Assembly: GCF_900142065.1 (NCBI RefSeq)
Contig: NZ_FSRJ01000001.1
Span: 1,116,001-1,180,000, forward strand
Origin: Agromyces cerinus subsp. cerinus
GTDB lineage: Bacteria > Actinomycetota > Actinomycetes > Actinomycetales > Microbacteriaceae
DNA: 64,000 nucleotides
Reading direction: 5' to 3'
Shown here in pieces: positions 1 through 11,626 of this stretch (positions are counted from its first letter, which is position 1; each line of letters opens with the position of its first letter). A program made the position numbers and the translations under genes. The notes beneath the pieces were generated by a model. It did not search any database. It had not been told where the DNA came from and was given only the letters and a program-made list of their open reading frames with translations.

Positions 1-126
1 TACAGCGTCCGCGGAGCCGATGGCGCCGCACGCTGCACGTGCACGTGGCAGCTCACCGGGGGCGGCGATCGAGGACCGTGCAAGCACGTGCTCGCCGTGC
101 AGATCATGATGAAGGAGATCCGATGA
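1..126 (+). CDS. SWIM zinc-finger protein, C-terminal fragment
   Basis: The frame starting at base 1 is open from the window edge to a TGA at 124-126, so only about 41 C-terminal residues are visible. They contain Cys-Thr-Cys-x-Trp, then a short linker with Gly-Gly-Gly, then Cys-Lys-His-Val-Leu-Ala. This is the CxCx(n)CxH zinc-binding signature of the SWIM domain, which is known to bind DNA or protein. The stop overlaps the ATG of the next gene (ATGA), so the two are translationally coupled and probably work together. The rest of the protein lies outside the window, so its overall architecture and function cannot be judged. Confidence 0.8.
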   Translation, partial: YSVRGADGAARCTCTWQLTGGGDRGPCKHVLAVQIMMKEIR

Positions 127-3100
127 CCGACGCCCTCGCACGCTCGCTCGAGCTGTTCCGCGACCTCGGCTGGGCCGACGCCCGGCAAGCGGTCGCGCTC
201 GAGCTCCCGGTCGGGACCGAGGCGCAACGGCGCGAGGCTCGCGTCGGCCTGCAGCGCGGCGACTGGGACGTGTGGGTCACCGAGGGGAACACCCTCACCC
301 GCGAGTCGGTGGTCGGCGATGCCGACCACGGAATGCTCGCGCTGTTCGCGATCCGCGTTGGTGCGGATGCCCGACGTGCTGAGGCGGTCCTCGGCGGGCC
401 GGGCTCCGTGCCCGATCAGCTCGCCACCGAGGTGCTCGCGACGCGCGGCCCGGACTTCGCGGTCGCCTTCACCTCCCGCGCGTGCCGCTCCAACCGACGC
501 CCCTGGGAGCATGCGACATCGGTGCACGCCGGTCGTGCGGTGCGCCTGATGCATCTTCACGGGCTGCCCGTGCCCGAGAGCGTGGAGTATCTGAAGGACT
601 GGGCCGTCTATGCGGCCATCGCCCTCGGTCTGGAGGCGGAGCTGTACCCGGCCGCTCGCGGCCCGATCGATGCCGAGGTCATCCGATCGCGTTTCATCGA
701 TCACCTGCGCGCCGGTGTCGCCGTGGGAGCGCCGGCAACAGGACCGTTCGGCGCAGTGGTCGCCGCCGGGGTCGAGCAGGGCTGGGTCGACCGCGACGAA
801 GCGGTGTCGCTCGTGCTGTCCGCGCTCGACGCCGCCCAGCGTCCCGGCGATCGCAAGGTCTGGGCCGGAGTCCTCACCGATTCCCTGGCACTGACCGGCG
901 CAGAGCTCCTCGCTCAGGCCGACGCACTCCTCGGAGCCCTCAGCCACGCGGAAGCCCCGGTGATCACGGCCCTCGCGCCCACGATCATCGAGTTCGGCGA
1001 CGAGTACCAGGCCGCCGACGTGCTCTCGCTCTCGCTCGCGGCGAAGTCCAAGGCCGCTCGACGCAGCGTGCTCGACGCAGCGCTGCGCCGCTCGATGCCA
1101 CTCACGGGTGAAGCGGCCGAGACCGCCGTGATCGCCCTGTCGCCGATCGAGTCCGGACGAGACGGGACGCTCGCGAAGGCGGCGAGGGCGCTCCGGGAGC
1201 GATGGGGCGTCGCCACCGAGACCCTGCCGGAGACCGAGACCGAGACCGCTTCGACCGCGTGGCAACCCGTACCCGAGGTGTGGACGGTACCGCGATTCCA
1301 GCTGCCGGATGTCTCGCCTTCCGCACTCGCCGAGGCCGCAGGTGTGCTGTATTCGCGCCCGGACGGCGCCGAAGACCTGGAGGTCGACCGCTTCCTGGAG
1401 CTCGCGAACGCGGTCGCGCGTGCGGATGCGGAGGCAGCGCGCGCCGCGCTCCGCGGACTGAGGCCGAACTGGCGGGCGGGAGCGAGCGCCGCTGCGGACT
1501 GGGTCGCCCGTACCCGCATCCGATTGCTCGACCGGCTCGTACAACCCGGCGACGACGACTGGCGGAGCGATGTGGTCTTCGGTCCGATGCCGGCGCGCGA
1601 AGCTGTGGTCGTCCAACGGCTCGGCGAGGTTCCCGCGCTGCTGTCCACACCGTCGTGGGACGACCTTCGGATCGCGCCGGACGACCTCGTCGAGCGTCTG
1701 CAGGAATACCGCGACACGGGCGCCACCGCGAGTGAGGCGGACCTGTTCCTCGCGCTGCTCCGCCTCGACCTGACGCTCGTCGAGCAGCGGCACCTCGATG
1801 CCCTCGCCGCGCTGGACGTGCCCATCGTGCTCCAGTCCGGCGAACGGATCACGGTCGCGGCCGGACCGGCAGCGCGCGCATATGCGCTCGATCCATTGCT
1901 CGAGCCGTCGTTCGTGCAGGACGAGGACGGCGACTGGCGTCGTGCCGTCACCGCGCTGCCGGCATCGCTCGCCCAGTTCCCACGGCGCATCGACACGACG
2001 AGGTACGGCTGGGGCACTCCGCTCGAATTGCCGATATGGGGCGATGGCGCCTACTCGGGCGATGGACTCGAGGCCGGCAGCGGGTTCGAGTGGCGACAGC
2101 TCGCGCGCCGCAACGCGCCGCTCACCCCGCGCCTCGCCGCACGACTGCTCTGCGGTCTGTGCTCACCGCACCCGAAGGCCGCCACCGACATGTTCGAGGC
2201 AGTGCTGGAGGCGTGGGACCGCGGGCTGCTGCGGCCGGGGGTGGCCGATCTCGGCCTGCTCGGCCGGAGCGGCCCGGGTGGCGTGCAACTCGCCCGCGTC
2301 GCGCTGGAGCTGAGCGAGGCCGGGCTCGGCTCGGTGGTCTGGCCGCTGCTCGACGGCTTCGTCGGCGAGTCGCTCGATGCGGTTCGCATGACGGCGGGCA
2401 CCGCGGAGGTCGTCGAGGCGATCGGCACCCTGCTGCCCGCCGCGAAGGATGCCGTCTCCTCGGGCATCGGCGACCCGACGACGCTCGACCTGCCGCACAC
2501 CCGTGCCCTCGCCGCCCGTCCCGGCTCCTCGCGTGCCGTCGCCGCCGCGAAGGCGCTCGTCGGCGAGCTCCCCGAACTGAGTGCGCACGCCGAGATCGAC
2601 GCTGCTGCGCCGGAGCCCGCCGTCGATCTCGATGCCGTCTGGCCCGCCGGAGACGGGGAGGGACCCGCAATCGACGACGGCGTGCACCTCGCTTCGTCAT
2701 GGCACATGCGCGGATCGAAACGCTTCGTGCCGATCGAGTTCAGCCTGCCTGAAGCACCCGAGGTGCGGTATCGGGCACTCATGGCCTGGTCGTACGCACT
2801 CGACCGCGAGGGTCAGCTCGACGCCGACACCATCGCGGGTGACGAACGACGATGGCTGCAGTGGGACGGCGCACTCGGCCGGATCATCCCGTCGGAGTTC
2901 CGCGATCGCGGCGCCGCCAAGAACGGCCCGTCGAGCAGCGACTCGGTCCCTCCGCTGACGACGCTCATGGTGGCGGTCGTGCTGGCGTCCCTGTGCTCCG
3001 ACGTCGAGTCGCGCTACAGCGTCGACGCGATGGTCGCGGGCCGTCGGTTCTCAGCCGATTCGGTGCGCCTGGCCGCGTCGCGTCTGCTGCCGCTGCCTGA

Positions 3101-3404
3101 CATCTCCCCTGCGCGCATGATGGGGTCGATCGAACGCGAGCTGCGCGCGCTGCCGGTGCTGTGGCCGCTGCTCACCGAATCCGTCCGCTTCGCGGCGTCC
3201 CAGTCGAAGCCGCCGTCGTGGCTGAACCGTGTGCTCGATGTCTCGCTGCTTCGAGCACCGTTGCTGCGCGCCGCAGCAACGGCGGGCCGGATCCCGGCAG
3301 AGGACGCCTCGTGGCCGGGGCTCGCGGAACTCGCAGCCCGGCCTGGCTCGAGCGCGGTGCTCACCAAGGCACGGAAGCTGGTGATCGAGCTCGGCCTCGG
3401 CTGA
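123..3404 (+). CDS. Large protein of unknown function coupled to a SWIM protein (DUF6493-like?)
   Basis: This encodes 1093 residues. The start is the ATG at 123, which overlaps the upstream SWIM gene stop; the frame is open further upstream, but that part is shadowed by the SWIM gene. There is no signal peptide and no clear membrane segment. The protein looks cytoplasmic, helical and leucine/alanine-rich, like a long repeat-type scaffold. A Thr-Glu-rich linker lies near residue 365. I recognise no catalytic motif. In other actinobacteria, SWIM zinc-finger genes are often followed by large proteins of the DUF6493 type. Position and size fit that, but I cannot confirm the family by eye. It ends 21 bases before the convergent uppS stop. 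Confidence 0.6.
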   Translation: MTDALARSLELFRDLGWADARQAVALELPVGTEAQRREARVGLQRGDWDVWVTEGNTLTRESVVGDADHGMLALFAIRVGADARRAEAVLGGPGSVPDQLATEVLATRGPDFAVAFTSRACRSNRRPWEHATSVHAGRAVRLMHLHGLPVPESVEYLKDWAVYAAIALGLEAELYPAARGPIDAEVIRSRFIDHLRAGVAVGAPATGPFGAVVAAGVEQGWVDRDEAVSLVLSALDAAQRPGDRKVWAGVLTDSLALTGAELLAQADALLGALSHAEAPVITALAPTIIEFGDEYQAADVLSLSLAAKSKAARRSVLDAALRRSMPLTGEAAETAVIALSPIESGRDGTLAKAARALRERWGVATETLPETETETASTAWQPVPEVWTVPRFQLPDVSPSALAEAAGVLYSRPDGAEDLEVDRFLELANAVARADAEAARAALRGLRPNWRAGASAAADWVARTRIRLLDRLVQPGDDDWRSDVVFGPMPAREAVVVQRLGEVPALLSTPSWDDLRIAPDDLVERLQEYRDTGATASEADLFLALLRLDLTLVEQRHLDALAALDVPIVLQSGERITVAAGPAARAYALDPLLEPSFVQDEDGDWRRAVTALPASLAQFPRRIDTTRYGWGTPLELPIWGDGAYSGDGLEAGSGFEWRQLARRNAPLTPRLAARLLCGLCSPHPKAATDMFEAVLEAWDRGLLRPGVADLGLLGRSGPGGVQLARVALELSEAGLGSVVWPLLDGFVGESLDAVRMTAGTAEVVEAIGTLLPAAKDAVSSGIGDPTTLDLPHTRALAARPGSSRAVAAAKALVGELPELSAHAEIDAAAPEPAVDLDAVWPAGDGEGPAIDDGVHLASSWHMRGSKRFVPIEFSLPEAPEVRYRALMAWSYALDREGQLDADTIAGDERRWLQWDGALGRIIPSEFRDRGAAKNGPSSSDSVPPLTTLMVAVVLASLCSDVESRYSVDAMVAGRRFSADSVRLAASRLLPLPDISPARMMGSIERELRALPVLWPLLTESVRFAASQSKPPSWLNRVLDVSLLRAPLLRAAATAGRIPAEDASWPGLAELAARPGSSAVLTKARKLVIELGLG

Positions 3405-3425
3405 TGCCGGCGATCCTCAGGCGCG

Positions 3426-4232
3426 TCAGCCGGCGGTCGGCGCGTCGACCGCGCCGCCGAAGCGGCGGTTGCGACCCGCGTACAGCTCGATCGCCTGCCA
3501 CAGGTCGACCCGGGAGAAGTCGGGCCACAGCGTGTCGAGGAACACCATCTCGGCGTACGCCGACTGCCACAGCATGAAGTTCGAGGTGCGCTGCTCCCCC
3601 GAGCTGCGCACGAAGAGGTCCACGTCGGGCAGATCGGGCACGTAGAGCCGCTTCGCGATGAGCTTCTCCGAGACGGCAGAAGGACGCAGGCGACCGGATG
3701 CCACGTCGTCGGCGATCGACCGCACGGCGTCGGCGATCTCGGTGCGCCCGCCGTAGTTGACGCACATCGTGAGGGTCAGTGTGTCGTTGCCGGCCGTCAG
3801 CTGCTCGGCGACCTGCAGCTCCTTGATGACCGAGGCCCAGAGACGCGGGCGCCGCCCGGCCCAGCGGATGCGCACGCCCCACTCGTTGAGCTGGTCGCGC
3901 CGTCTGTGCAGCACGTCGCGGTTGTAGCCCATGAGGAAGCGCACCTCCTCGGGCGAGCGCTTCCAGTTCTCGGTCGAGAACGCGTACACCGAGAGGTGCT
4001 TCACGCCCGCCTGAATGGCTCCGGCGACGACGTCGAGCAGCGCGATCTCGCCGGCCTTGTGCCCTTCGATGCGGGTGAGTCCGCGACGGTTCGCCCAGCG
4101 CCCGTTGCCGTCCATGACGATGGCGACGTGCTCGGGCACGGCCCCCTTCGGCAGCGCGGGCGGGTAGATGCCCGTCCAGTCGAGCGGCCGGTAGGGCACG
4201 GCGTCGCGGTGGGTGTAGGGCTTCGGGCTCAC
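3426..4232 (-). CDS. uppS: Undecaprenyl (polyprenyl) diphosphate synthase, cis-type
   Basis: This 268-residue cis-prenyltransferase condenses isopentenyl diphosphate onto an allylic diphosphate to make the C50/C55 lipid carrier for cell-wall synthesis. The family signature is clear: [13 protein letters not shown] near residue 35 with the Mg-binding Asp, then [10 protein letters not shown], and [20 protein letters not shown] near the C-terminus, followed by the W-P-D-F motif. The start is the GTG at 4232, overlapping the recO stop (GTGA), so recO and uppS are co-translated. The N-terminal extension before the catalytic core is normal for actinobacterial enzymes. It is convergent with the upstream large gene. 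Confidence 0.97.
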   Translation of the reverse strand: MSPKPYTHRDAVPYRPLDWTGIYPPALPKGAVPEHVAIVMDGNGRWANRRGLTRIEGHKAGEIALLDVVAGAIQAGVKHLSVYAFSTENWKRSPEEVRFLMGYNRDVLHRRRDQLNEWGVRIRWAGRRPRLWASVIKELQVAEQLTAGNDTLTLTMCVNYGGRTEIADAVRSIADDVASGRLRPSAVSEKLIAKRLYVPDLPDVDLFVRSSGEQRTSNFMLWQSAYAEMVFLDTLWPDFSRVDLWQAIELYAGRNRRFGGAVDAPTAG

Positions 4233-4966
4233 TGGGCGGTCGTCTCTCTGGATACGTGCGGCAGCGAGCGGAGGCCCCGCTCGAGGTGCCACTGGGTGTA
4301 GGCGGCGATGATGCCGCTGGCCTGGCCGCGATCGCGGTCGCTCGACGCCTTCGCGAACGCCCAGTCGCCGGCGAGCAGTGCGCCGAGGAGCGCCACGGTC
4401 GAGCCGGCGATGCGCGGCGTGCCCGGAGGGGCGCACTCGTCGCAGACGACGCCGCCGAGCTGCACGACGACCGCCGTGTGCTCGCCGACCTTGCCGCAGC
4501 GTGCACAGTCCTGGAAGCTCGGCGCCCATCCCGCGAGGGCGAGGGCACGCAGCAGGTAGGAGTCGAGCGTGAGGCTCGCCCCGTGCTCGTGTCGTGAGAG
4601 CGAGCGCAGTGCACCGACGAGCAGCAGGTACTGCTGCAGCGAGCCCTCGGCCTCGGTGAGCTTGTCGGCGGCCTCGACCATGGCGTTCGCGGCGGTGTAG
4701 GCCGAGTAGTCCTGCGTGATGAGGGCGCCGTACGAGCCGAGCGACTCGGCCTGCGTCACGACGTCGAGGCTCCGGCCCTCGTAGAGCTGCAGGTCGGCGA
4801 CCATGAACGGCTCGAGCCGAGACCCGAACTTCGACCCTGTTCGCCGCACGCCCTTGGCGACGGCGCGGATCTTGCCGTGCTGCCGGGTCAGCAGGGTGAC
4901 GATGCGGTCGGCCTCGCCCAGCTTGTGGGTGCGGAGCACGACGGCTTCATCTCGGTACACGGGCAC
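4229..4966 (-). CDS. recO: DNA repair protein RecO
   Basis: This is a 245-residue recombination mediator of the RecFOR pathway, which helps load RecA on SSB-coated single-stranded DNA. The N-terminal OB-fold region starts with [21 protein letters not shown] zinc site CxxC...CxxC (Cys-Ala-Arg-Cys-Gly and Cys-Asp-Glu-Cys) lies near residues 150-175, as in many bacterial RecO proteins. The start is the GTG at 4966. It shares a GTGA overlap with uppS. The recO-uppS pairing is standard in actinobacteria. The upstream region is the 57-bp tandem repeat block. Confidence 0.96.
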   Translation of the reverse strand: MPVYRDEAVVLRTHKLGEADRIVTLLTRQHGKIRAVAKGVRRTGSKFGSRLEPFMVADLQLYEGRSLDVVTQAESLGSYGALITQDYSAYTAANAMVEAADKLTEAEGSLQQYLLLVGALRSLSRHEHGASLTLDSYLLRALALAGWAPSFQDCARCGKVGEHTAVVVQLGGVVCDECAPPGTPRIAGSTVALLGALLAGDWAFAKASSDRDRGQASGIIAAYTQWHLERGLRSLPHVSRETTAQ

Positions 4967-5004
4967 CCTTCATTCTCCCACCCCGCGCGGTCGAACCACC
5001 CGAA

Positions 5005-5193
5005 GCGGATGCCGCGGCGACTCGAATACCCATCCGCGAACCACACCCGTCCACACACACCGCGGATGCCGCGGCGACCCGATTACCCATCCGCGAACCA
5101 CACCCGTCCACACACACCGCGGATGCCGCGGCGACCCGAATACCCATCCGCGAACCACACCCGTCCACACACACCGCGGATGCCGCGGCGACC
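5005..5193. repeat. 57-bp tandem repeat, three full copies plus an 18-bp partial
   Basis: Copies begin at 5005, 5062, 5119 and 5176, exactly 57 bp apart and nearly identical. Each unit opens with GCGGATGCCGCGGCGA. The first half-hairpin CATCCGCG (5031-5038 in copy 1) pairs with CGCGGATG (5061-5068) across a 22-base loop, so successive units form a row of 8-bp stems. The block fills the divergent intergenic space between recO (minus) and an SDR gene (plus). Because 57 is divisible by three, open frames run through it on both strands, but neither looks like a protein. It is not a CRISPR array, since there are no unique spacers. The role is unknown; it could be a protein-binding array or a repeat-expansion locus. 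Confidence 0.95.
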
Positions 5194-5218
5194 AGATCCT
5201 GCATGCTTGACTGGGCGC

Positions 5219-5965
5219 ATGGCAGAGATCCTCGTCACGGGAGCGACCGGCACGGTCGGGCGCCGGCTCGTCGAGCGGCTCCGCGATCGCGGCGACATCG
5301 TGCGGGCGCTGAGTCGCCGCAGCGGACCGGGCCTCGTGACCGGCGACCTCGCGACGGGAGCGGGCATCGAGGCAGCGGTCGACGGCGTCGACACGATCGT
5401 GCACCTCGCGACGACGAACCACGACGACTCGGGGATCGCGCGGACGCTCGTCGAGGCGATCGGCCCAGAGCGACGCGCGCACCTCGTGCTGCTCTCCATC
5501 GTCGGCATCGACCGCAACCCGCTGCCGTACTACCGCGGCAAGCTGGCGACCGAGTCGGTCGTGACCGGCTCGGGGGTGCCGCACACGATCCTCCGAGCGA
5601 CCCAGTTCCACAGCTTCGTGACGTCGCTCCTCGACGCGCAGCGGTACTCCCCCGTACTCGTCGCACCGTCGATCAGCCTGCAGCCGATCGACGTCGGCGA
5701 ACTCGTCGACCGCCTCGTCGAGCTCATCGACACAGCGCCGTCCGGCCGTGCGCCCGACATCGGCGGCCCCGAGGTGCGCACGGTCCGCTCGCTCGCCGAG
5801 GCGTATCGCACCGCCCGGGGCTCTCGTCGCCCGATCATGCCGCTGCGCCTGCCCGGTGCGACGTTCCGGGCATTCCGCTCGGGCGCCGCCCTCGTGCCAG
5901 CAGCGCAGACCACGACCGTCACCTTCGAGCAGTTCCTCGCGGCGCGTGATTCACTGGTGCCGTGA
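5219..5965 (+). CDS. NAD(P)-binding SDR-type protein, NmrA-like
   Basis: This is a 248-residue atypical short-chain dehydrogenase. The N-terminal Rossmann motif GATGTVGRRLVERL binds the dinucleotide. A VHLAT segment near residue 63 and Tyr-Tyr-Arg-Gly-Lys near residue 105 resemble the YxxxK region of extended/atypical SDRs. These proteins act as NAD(P)H sensors or reduce unidentified substrates, so the substrate here is unknown. ATG 5219 is chosen because upstream codons in this frame lie in the tandem repeat. The stop overlaps the GTG of the following membrane-protein gene (GTGA), so the two form an operon. Confidence 0.8.
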   Translation: MAEILVTGATGTVGRRLVERLRDRGDIVRALSRRSGPGLVTGDLATGAGIEAAVDGVDTIVHLATTNHDDSGIARTLVEAIGPERRAHLVLLSIVGIDRNPLPYYRGKLATESVVTGSGVPHTILRATQFHSFVTSLLDAQRYSPVLVAPSISLQPIDVGELVDRLVELIDTAPSGRAPDIGGPEVRTVRSLAEAYRTARGSRRPIMPLRLPGATFRAFRSGAALVPAAQTTTVTFEQFLAARDSLVP

Positions 5966-6621
5966 GCTCCGCACTCTTCGTCATCCCCCTCTGGCTCGAC
6001 CTCACGGCTGTGGCGATCGGAGCCATCCAGGGTGCGATGTTCGCGGCCCGCCTCACCGAGCGCCGCATCGACCTGCTCGGCGTCGCACTGATCGGCGTGC
6101 TCGTCGGACTCGGCGGCGGTCTGCTGCGCGACGTGCTGTTGAATCAGCCTCCCGCGGCGATCTTCGACAACTGGTACATCCCCGTCGCGACCGCGGCTGC
6201 CCTGCTCGGCATGCTGCTGCTGCGGGTGTTCACCCGGCTCAATGGGCTCATCATCGCCCTCGACGCCGTCACCATCGGGCTCTTCGGCGCGATCGGCACG
6301 ACCAAGGCGCTCGCGTTCGGAGCGCCAGTGGTGCCGGCCGTGTTCGTCGGCGTGCTCTCCGCCGTCGGCGGCTCGATCCTGCGCGACGTCGCCCTCAACC
6401 TGCCGATCGCGCTCATGCACGTCGGCTCGCTCTACGCGATCGCTGCGACCGTCGGTGCCGGGCTCCTCGTCGTGCTCGTCGAGCTCGGCGTGAACGTCGT
6501 CATCGCAGGCAGCGCGTGCGTGGTCGTGACCACCTTGATCAGGTTGGGTTCCGTGCGCTTCGGCTGGAGCCTGCCCGAGCAGCGTGCGCTCGGCTCGTGG
6601 AAGGTCTGGCGCCGAGCCTGA
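5962..6621 (+). CDS. TRIC/UPF0126 family membrane protein (YadS/YicG-like)
   Basis: This is a 219-residue integral membrane protein with about seven hydrophobic helices. It has the family's internal duplication: GLGGGLLRDVLL near residue 55 and AVGGSILRDVAL near residue 135, the two GGxxRD motifs. Bacterial TRIC proteins are homotrimeric cation channels, and some UPF0126 members have been described as glycine transporters, so the substrate is uncertain. The start is the GTG at 5962, overlapping the SDR stop. The C-terminus is short and charged. A strong hairpin follows within 25 bases. Confidence 0.88.
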   Translation: MSSALFVIPLWLDLTAVAIGAIQGAMFAARLTERRIDLLGVALIGVLVGLGGGLLRDVLLNQPPAAIFDNWYIPVATAAALLGMLLLRVFTRLNGLIIALDAVTIGLFGAIGTTKALAFGAPVVPAVFVGVLSAVGGSILRDVALNLPIALMHVGSLYAIAATVGAGLLVVLVELGVNVVIAGSACVVVTTLIRLGSVRFGWSLPEQRALGSWKVWRRA

Positions 6622-6641
6622 CCCTCGCGCCCGGAAACGAG

Positions 6642-6677
6642 CGGATGCCGCGTGCACGCCCGTGCACGCGGCATCCG
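6642..6677. terminator. Bidirectional hairpin terminator with CGGATGCC arms
   Basis: A perfect 17-bp inverted repeat (CGGATGCCGCGTGCACG at 6642-6658 and its complement at 6661-6677) with a 2-base centre lies between the convergent UPF0126 gene and leuA. There is no strong T-run, as is usual in high-GC actinobacteria. The outer arms are an inverted pair of the CGGATGCC word found all over the window. Confidence 0.85.
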
Positions 6678-6683
6678 ATTCGT

Positions 6684-8546
<1,863 letters not shown>

Positions 8547-8616
8547 CTAAGGAGAAGCAGGCCGTGAAGCACACGCCAAGGCTAACACCACCACTGTTCG
8601 GGCGCGCAACATGTGA

Positions 8617-8658
8617 CGGAACGAGCGGATGCCTCCCCCGACGCATCCGCTCGTTCCG
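8617..8658 (-). terminator. Hairpin terminator of the minus-strand leuA upstream region
   Basis: A perfect 16-bp stem CGGAACGAGCGGATGC / GCATCCGCTCGTTCCG (8617-8632 and 8643-8658) with a 10-base loop lies 29 bases downstream of the stop of the FtsX-like permease operon, which ends at 8688. It insulates leuA from the ABC exporter operon. Its inner arms again carry an inverted CGGATGC pair. Confidence 0.8.
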
Positions 8659-8687
8659 CTCCCCTCAGCACCTCGCGATGCAGCTCC

Positions 8688-10084
8688 CTAGTCGACCGCG
8701 AGGGCGACCACCGGCGAGACGCGCATGGCGCGCCGTGCCGGGGCGACGGAGGCCACGAGCGTCAACACGCCCGCCGCCACGAGCAGTCCGCCGAACAGCG
8801 CCCACGGGATGCCCGGGAGCACGAAGGTCGGCTCCCCCTGCGCGCCGCCGAGCAGCGCCTGCGCACCCGCCCAGCCGTAGCCGAAGCCGAGCGCGATGCC
8901 GGTGACGGTGGCCGCGAGCGTCAGCGCAGCGCTCTCGACGACGATCATGTGGCGCAGCTGCCGGCGATCGAAGCCGAGCGCGCGCAGCAGGCCGAGCTCT
9001 CGCGTGCGCTGCATGACGCTGAGCGACAGGGTGTTCACCATGCCGATCGCGGCGATCAGGGCGCTGAAGCCGATGAGCACCGTGAAGACCGCGACGGTGA
9101 CGTTCAGCATCTCGTCGATGCCCGCGTACATCTCGGGCTGTGCGCGCTGCGCGGCGACCAGCATCGCCCGGTACGACTCCATCGTCACCGAGAACGTGGT
9201 GACGAGGGTGACGCCGATCACGAGGCCGATGGTCATGCGCGAGCTCCGCTCGGGGTGACGCACCGCGTTCTCCGCGGCGAGTCGCGCGGCGGGCGACGAA
9301 CCGAAGAGGCGGCCGACGAGGCGCAGCACCGGCGGCATCACGACGTGGGCGCCGAGCACGATGCCCGTGAACGAGACGAGACCGCCGATCATGCCGACGA
9401 GCACCCCGTACGGCTCGGTCAGACCCCAGACCACGCCGGCGACCAGTAGGCCGATGCCCACGACGAACAGCACGAGGGCGGTGATGTTGCGCCCGCGACG
9501 ACGGCCGAGCTCCTCGCGGTCCTGCTCGTTGGCGTTGCCGATGGCCTGGATCGGCCGCACGCGCAGCACCCGCCGCGAGCCGACCCACGAGGCGAGCCAC
9601 GTGGTGATCACGACGGCGATCGCCGGCAGCACGACCATCGCGTTCAGGTAGCCGTAGTCGGTGGCGGGCATGAGGTCGTTCGCGACGGCGACCTGCTCGA
9701 TGCCGAAGGCGATCGCGGTGCCGGCGACGACGCCGATCACCGCCCCGATGAGGCCGATCAGGAGCCCTTCACGCGCGATCTGCGCGCGCTGAGCCCGGGC
9801 GCTCGAGCCGATCAGGCGCAGCAGCGCGATGAGCCGTGTGCGACCGGCCACGACGGTCGAGACCGTGTTGGCCGTCACGATCGCGCTCACGTAGACCGCG
9901 ATCACGATGAAGACGACGGCGACGATGCCGAGCATCAGCGCGACGGTCGCGCTCTCGCCGGTCACGTCGTCGGCGGCGATCGCAGCTGCGAGCAGCCCCG
10001 TGATGTGCAGCAGCGCGACCCCGAAGGTGCCCGCGAGGGCGGCGACGAGGAGCGTCGGCCACTGGTCCTTCAGTCGCGTGTGCA

Positions 10085-10085
<1 letters not shown>
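8688..10085 (-). CDS. ABC exporter permease, FtsX/MacB type
   Basis: This 465-residue permease has one N-terminal helix (about residues 12-40), an FtsX domain with three or four helices (about 45-165), and a second FtsX domain at the C-terminus (about 335-460, with SLSVMQRTRELGLLRALG, the typical coupling-helix motif). The large extracellular domain of MacB is absent or very short. Such permeases move peptides or antibiotics, or signal to cell-wall enzymes; the substrate is unknown. The ATG overlaps the stop of the ATPase gene by one base (TGATG). It lies downstream of a kinase/regulator pair, the layout of envelope-stress or antimicrobial-peptide detoxification modules. Confidence 0.9.
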
Positions 10086-10846
<761 letters not shown>

Positions 10847-10903
10847 GTCTTCGACGCTACGGATGGCCCATGGGGCGAGGCATCCGGCGCTCGGATGGTT
10901 CGC

Positions 10904-10923
10904 GGTCATCCTGCAGGATGACC
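10904..10923. promoter_or_regulatory. Perfect 20-bp palindrome, candidate operator of the ABC exporter
   Basis: GGTCATCCTG (10904-10913) is followed directly by its complement CAGGATGACC (10914-10923). A second dyad, GACCCGG (10920-10926) with CCGGGTC (10933-10939), overlaps its right edge. The palindrome lies 58 bases upstream of the ATPase start and about 45 bases upstream of its putative -10 element, where an activating response regulator would bind. The half-site TCATCCT recurs at 12868-12874, upstream of the histidine kinase gene. Confidence 0.6.
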
Positions 10924-10954
10924 CGGCCGCGACCGGGTCGGGCTCGGGGACGAC

Positions 10955-11626
10955 TCAGGGCGCGCCGGGCAGCTCGTGCTCGTAGGCGAACACGACGAGC
11001 TGCACGCGGTCGCGCAGTCCGAGCTTGGCGAGGATGCGGCTGACGTGCGTCTTGACCGTCGCCTCCGACAGGAACTCGGATGCCGCGATCTCGCCGTTGC
11101 TGAGCCCGCGCGCGGCGAGGGCGAAGATCTCGCGTTCGCGGGGGGTGAGCTCCGACCAGGCGGCGGGCGCCGGCCGCCGGCCGCTCCCCCTTCCCACGTG
11201 CGCGAACAGCGCCCGGGTCGCGGCGGCCGCGATGACCTGGTTGCCCTGGTGCACCGTGCGGACCGCCGCGAGCAGGAACTCGGGATCCGCGTCCTTCAGC
11301 ACGAAGCCGCTCGCACCGGCGCGAATCGCGCGTGCCGCGTTCTCGTCGAGGTCGAAGGTCGTCAGCACGAGGATGCGCGGCGGCGCCACGCCGTCGCGCT
11401 CGGCCGCCGCGAGGATCTGCTCGGTCGCGGCGATGCCGTCCTGCACCGGCATCCGCACGTCCATGAGCACCACGTCGGGCCGCTCGCGACGCGCGAGCTC
11501 GACTGCGGCCCCGCCATCGCTCGCCTCGCCCACGACCTCGAGGTCGGGCTGCGACTCGATGAGCATGCGCACCCCGGCGCGGAACAGCGCCTGATCGTCG
11601 ACGAGGGCCACACGGATGCCGCTCAT
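10955..11626 (-). CDS. Response regulator, NarL/LuxR family
   Basis: This 223-residue regulator has a receiver domain (residues 1-125; acidic pair DD near 10, phospho-acceptor in VVLMDVRMP, Thr in LTTFD, Lys in VLKDAD). A LuxR-type HTH follows (about 155-215; LTPREREIFALAARGLSNGEIA). It is translationally coupled (ATGA) to the kinase gene upstream and lies 108 bases before the ABC exporter genes. It probably activates that exporter via the 10904-10923 palindrome, which is inference from layout. Confidence 0.95.
   Translation of the reverse strand: MSGIRVALVDDQALFRAGVRMLIESQPDLEVVGEASDGGAAVELARRERPDVVLMDVRMPVQDGIAATEQILAAAERDGVAPPRILVLTTFDLDENAARAIRAGASGFVLKDADPEFLLAAVRTVHQGNQVIAAAATRALFAHVGRGSGRRPAPAAWSELTPREREIFALAARGLSNGEIAASEFLSEATVKTHVSRILAKLGLRDRVQLVVFAYEHELPGAP

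Noticed and set aside
5005..5193. CRISPR array
   Set aside because: Units are contiguous, with no unique spacers, and no cas genes are present.
4947..5210. Repetitive proteins read through the 57-bp array on both strands
   Set aside because: The unit length is a multiple of three, so frames stay open by chance; the frames have no ribosome binding site and their composition is unlike neighbouring genes.
8547..8612. A 21-codon leuA leader peptide with Val-Val-Val and Leu codons
   Set aside because: It has no ribosome binding site and starts directly after the upstream operon's terminator, before the only promoter candidate; kept only as a possibility in the leuA finding.
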